Assembly: GCF_902686445.1 (NCBI RefSeq)
Contig: NC_062214.1
Span: 42,665,454 to 42,729,453 of the forward strand
DNA length: 64,000 nt
DNA from: Sciurus carolinensis
Taxonomy: Eukaryota > Chordata > Mammalia > Rodentia > Sciuridae
Direction of reading: 5' to 3'
Shown: piece by piece, positions 63,968 to 64,000 of the stretch
How the letters are laid out: each line of letters starts with the position of its first letter
Numbering within the stretch: the stretch's first letter is position 1
Made by a program: the position numbers and the translations under genes
The notes under the pieces: generated by a model
What the model saw: only the letters and a program-made list of their open reading frames with translations
Told to the model about the DNA's origin: nothing
The model's database searches: none

Positions 63968-64000
63968 AGCCCGGTGTGGTGGTGTACACCTATAATCCCA
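63968..64000 (+). mobile_element. B1-type SINE, cut by window end
   Basis: 'agcccggtgtggtggtgtac' followed by 'acctataatccca' is a B1-dID head. Confidence 0.9.

Noticed and set aside
1..64000. CRISPR array, operon, phage or plasmid features
   Set aside because: Repeat content and base composition are mammalian; no regularly spaced repeats, compact gene rows or bacterial signals exist.

Overview
The window is 64 kb of mammalian, non-protein-coding DNA. The lineage is readable from its young SINEs. There are many copies of a B1-like head fused to an ID-type tail (B1-dID/MEN-like), with the phrases 'gtaatcccagcaactcagga' and 'ctgggttcaatccccag', and several free-standing ID elements with a tRNA-like A box (tagctcagtggtagagcac) and B box (ggttcaatcc). 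That combination, together with old mammal-wide repeats (MIR, L2, MLT1, MER5, Tigger), points to a squirrel-type rodent (Sciuridae or a close relative such as marmot or ground squirrel). This is inference from repeat knowledge, not from a search. There is no bacterial, phage or plasmid content, no CRISPR array, and no rRNA or true tRNA gene.

No open reading frame could be recognised as a real protein. The longest is 196 codons (minus strand, 18458-19048). It is proline/serine/alanine-rich and is most simply a by-product of GC-rich DNA. Window layout: 0.2-1.7 kb, an antisense L1 broken by a SINE cluster. 1.7-10 kb, scattered LTR, MIR, hAT and SINE copies in unique DNA. 10.4-16.9 kb, a dense cluster of solitary ERVL-MaLR LTRs with nested insertions. 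17-18.3 kb, L2 followed by a sense L1 3' end. 18.4-24.4 kb, mostly unique, with a GC-rich pocket, a hairpin and a hAT element. 24.4-28.5 kb, L1 3' UTR, LTRs, a split MER5 and a Tigger MITE. 28.5-35.2 kb, mostly unique. 35.2-39.2 kb, LTRs and L1 pieces with a Tigger MITE nested in L1. 39.2-46.4 kb, unique DNA, LTRs and a palindromic MITE. 46.4-46.8 kb, the only CpG-island-like segment. 47-56.8 kb, unique DNA with MIR, L2, ID, Tigger and LTR pieces. 56.8-58.5 kb, unique. 58.5-64 kb, L2, SINEs and a long antisense L1, then a large Tigger fragment cut off by the window edge.

The feature most likely to matter functionally is the CpG-rich block around 46.49-46.74 kb. It ends in a strong splice-donor-like sequence (AAG|GTGAGA) on the plus strand, followed within about 80 bases by ETS-like and ATF/XBP1-like motifs. 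It could be the promoter and first exon of a gene or lncRNA running rightwards. I did not find a previously undescribed biological system; the remaining observations concern repeat history, secondary structure and candidate regulatory DNA.

Repeat family names come from remembered consensus patterns. Boundaries are approximate (usually within 10-20 bases) unless target-site duplications are given. The strand of a repeat is its orientation relative to the usual consensus.
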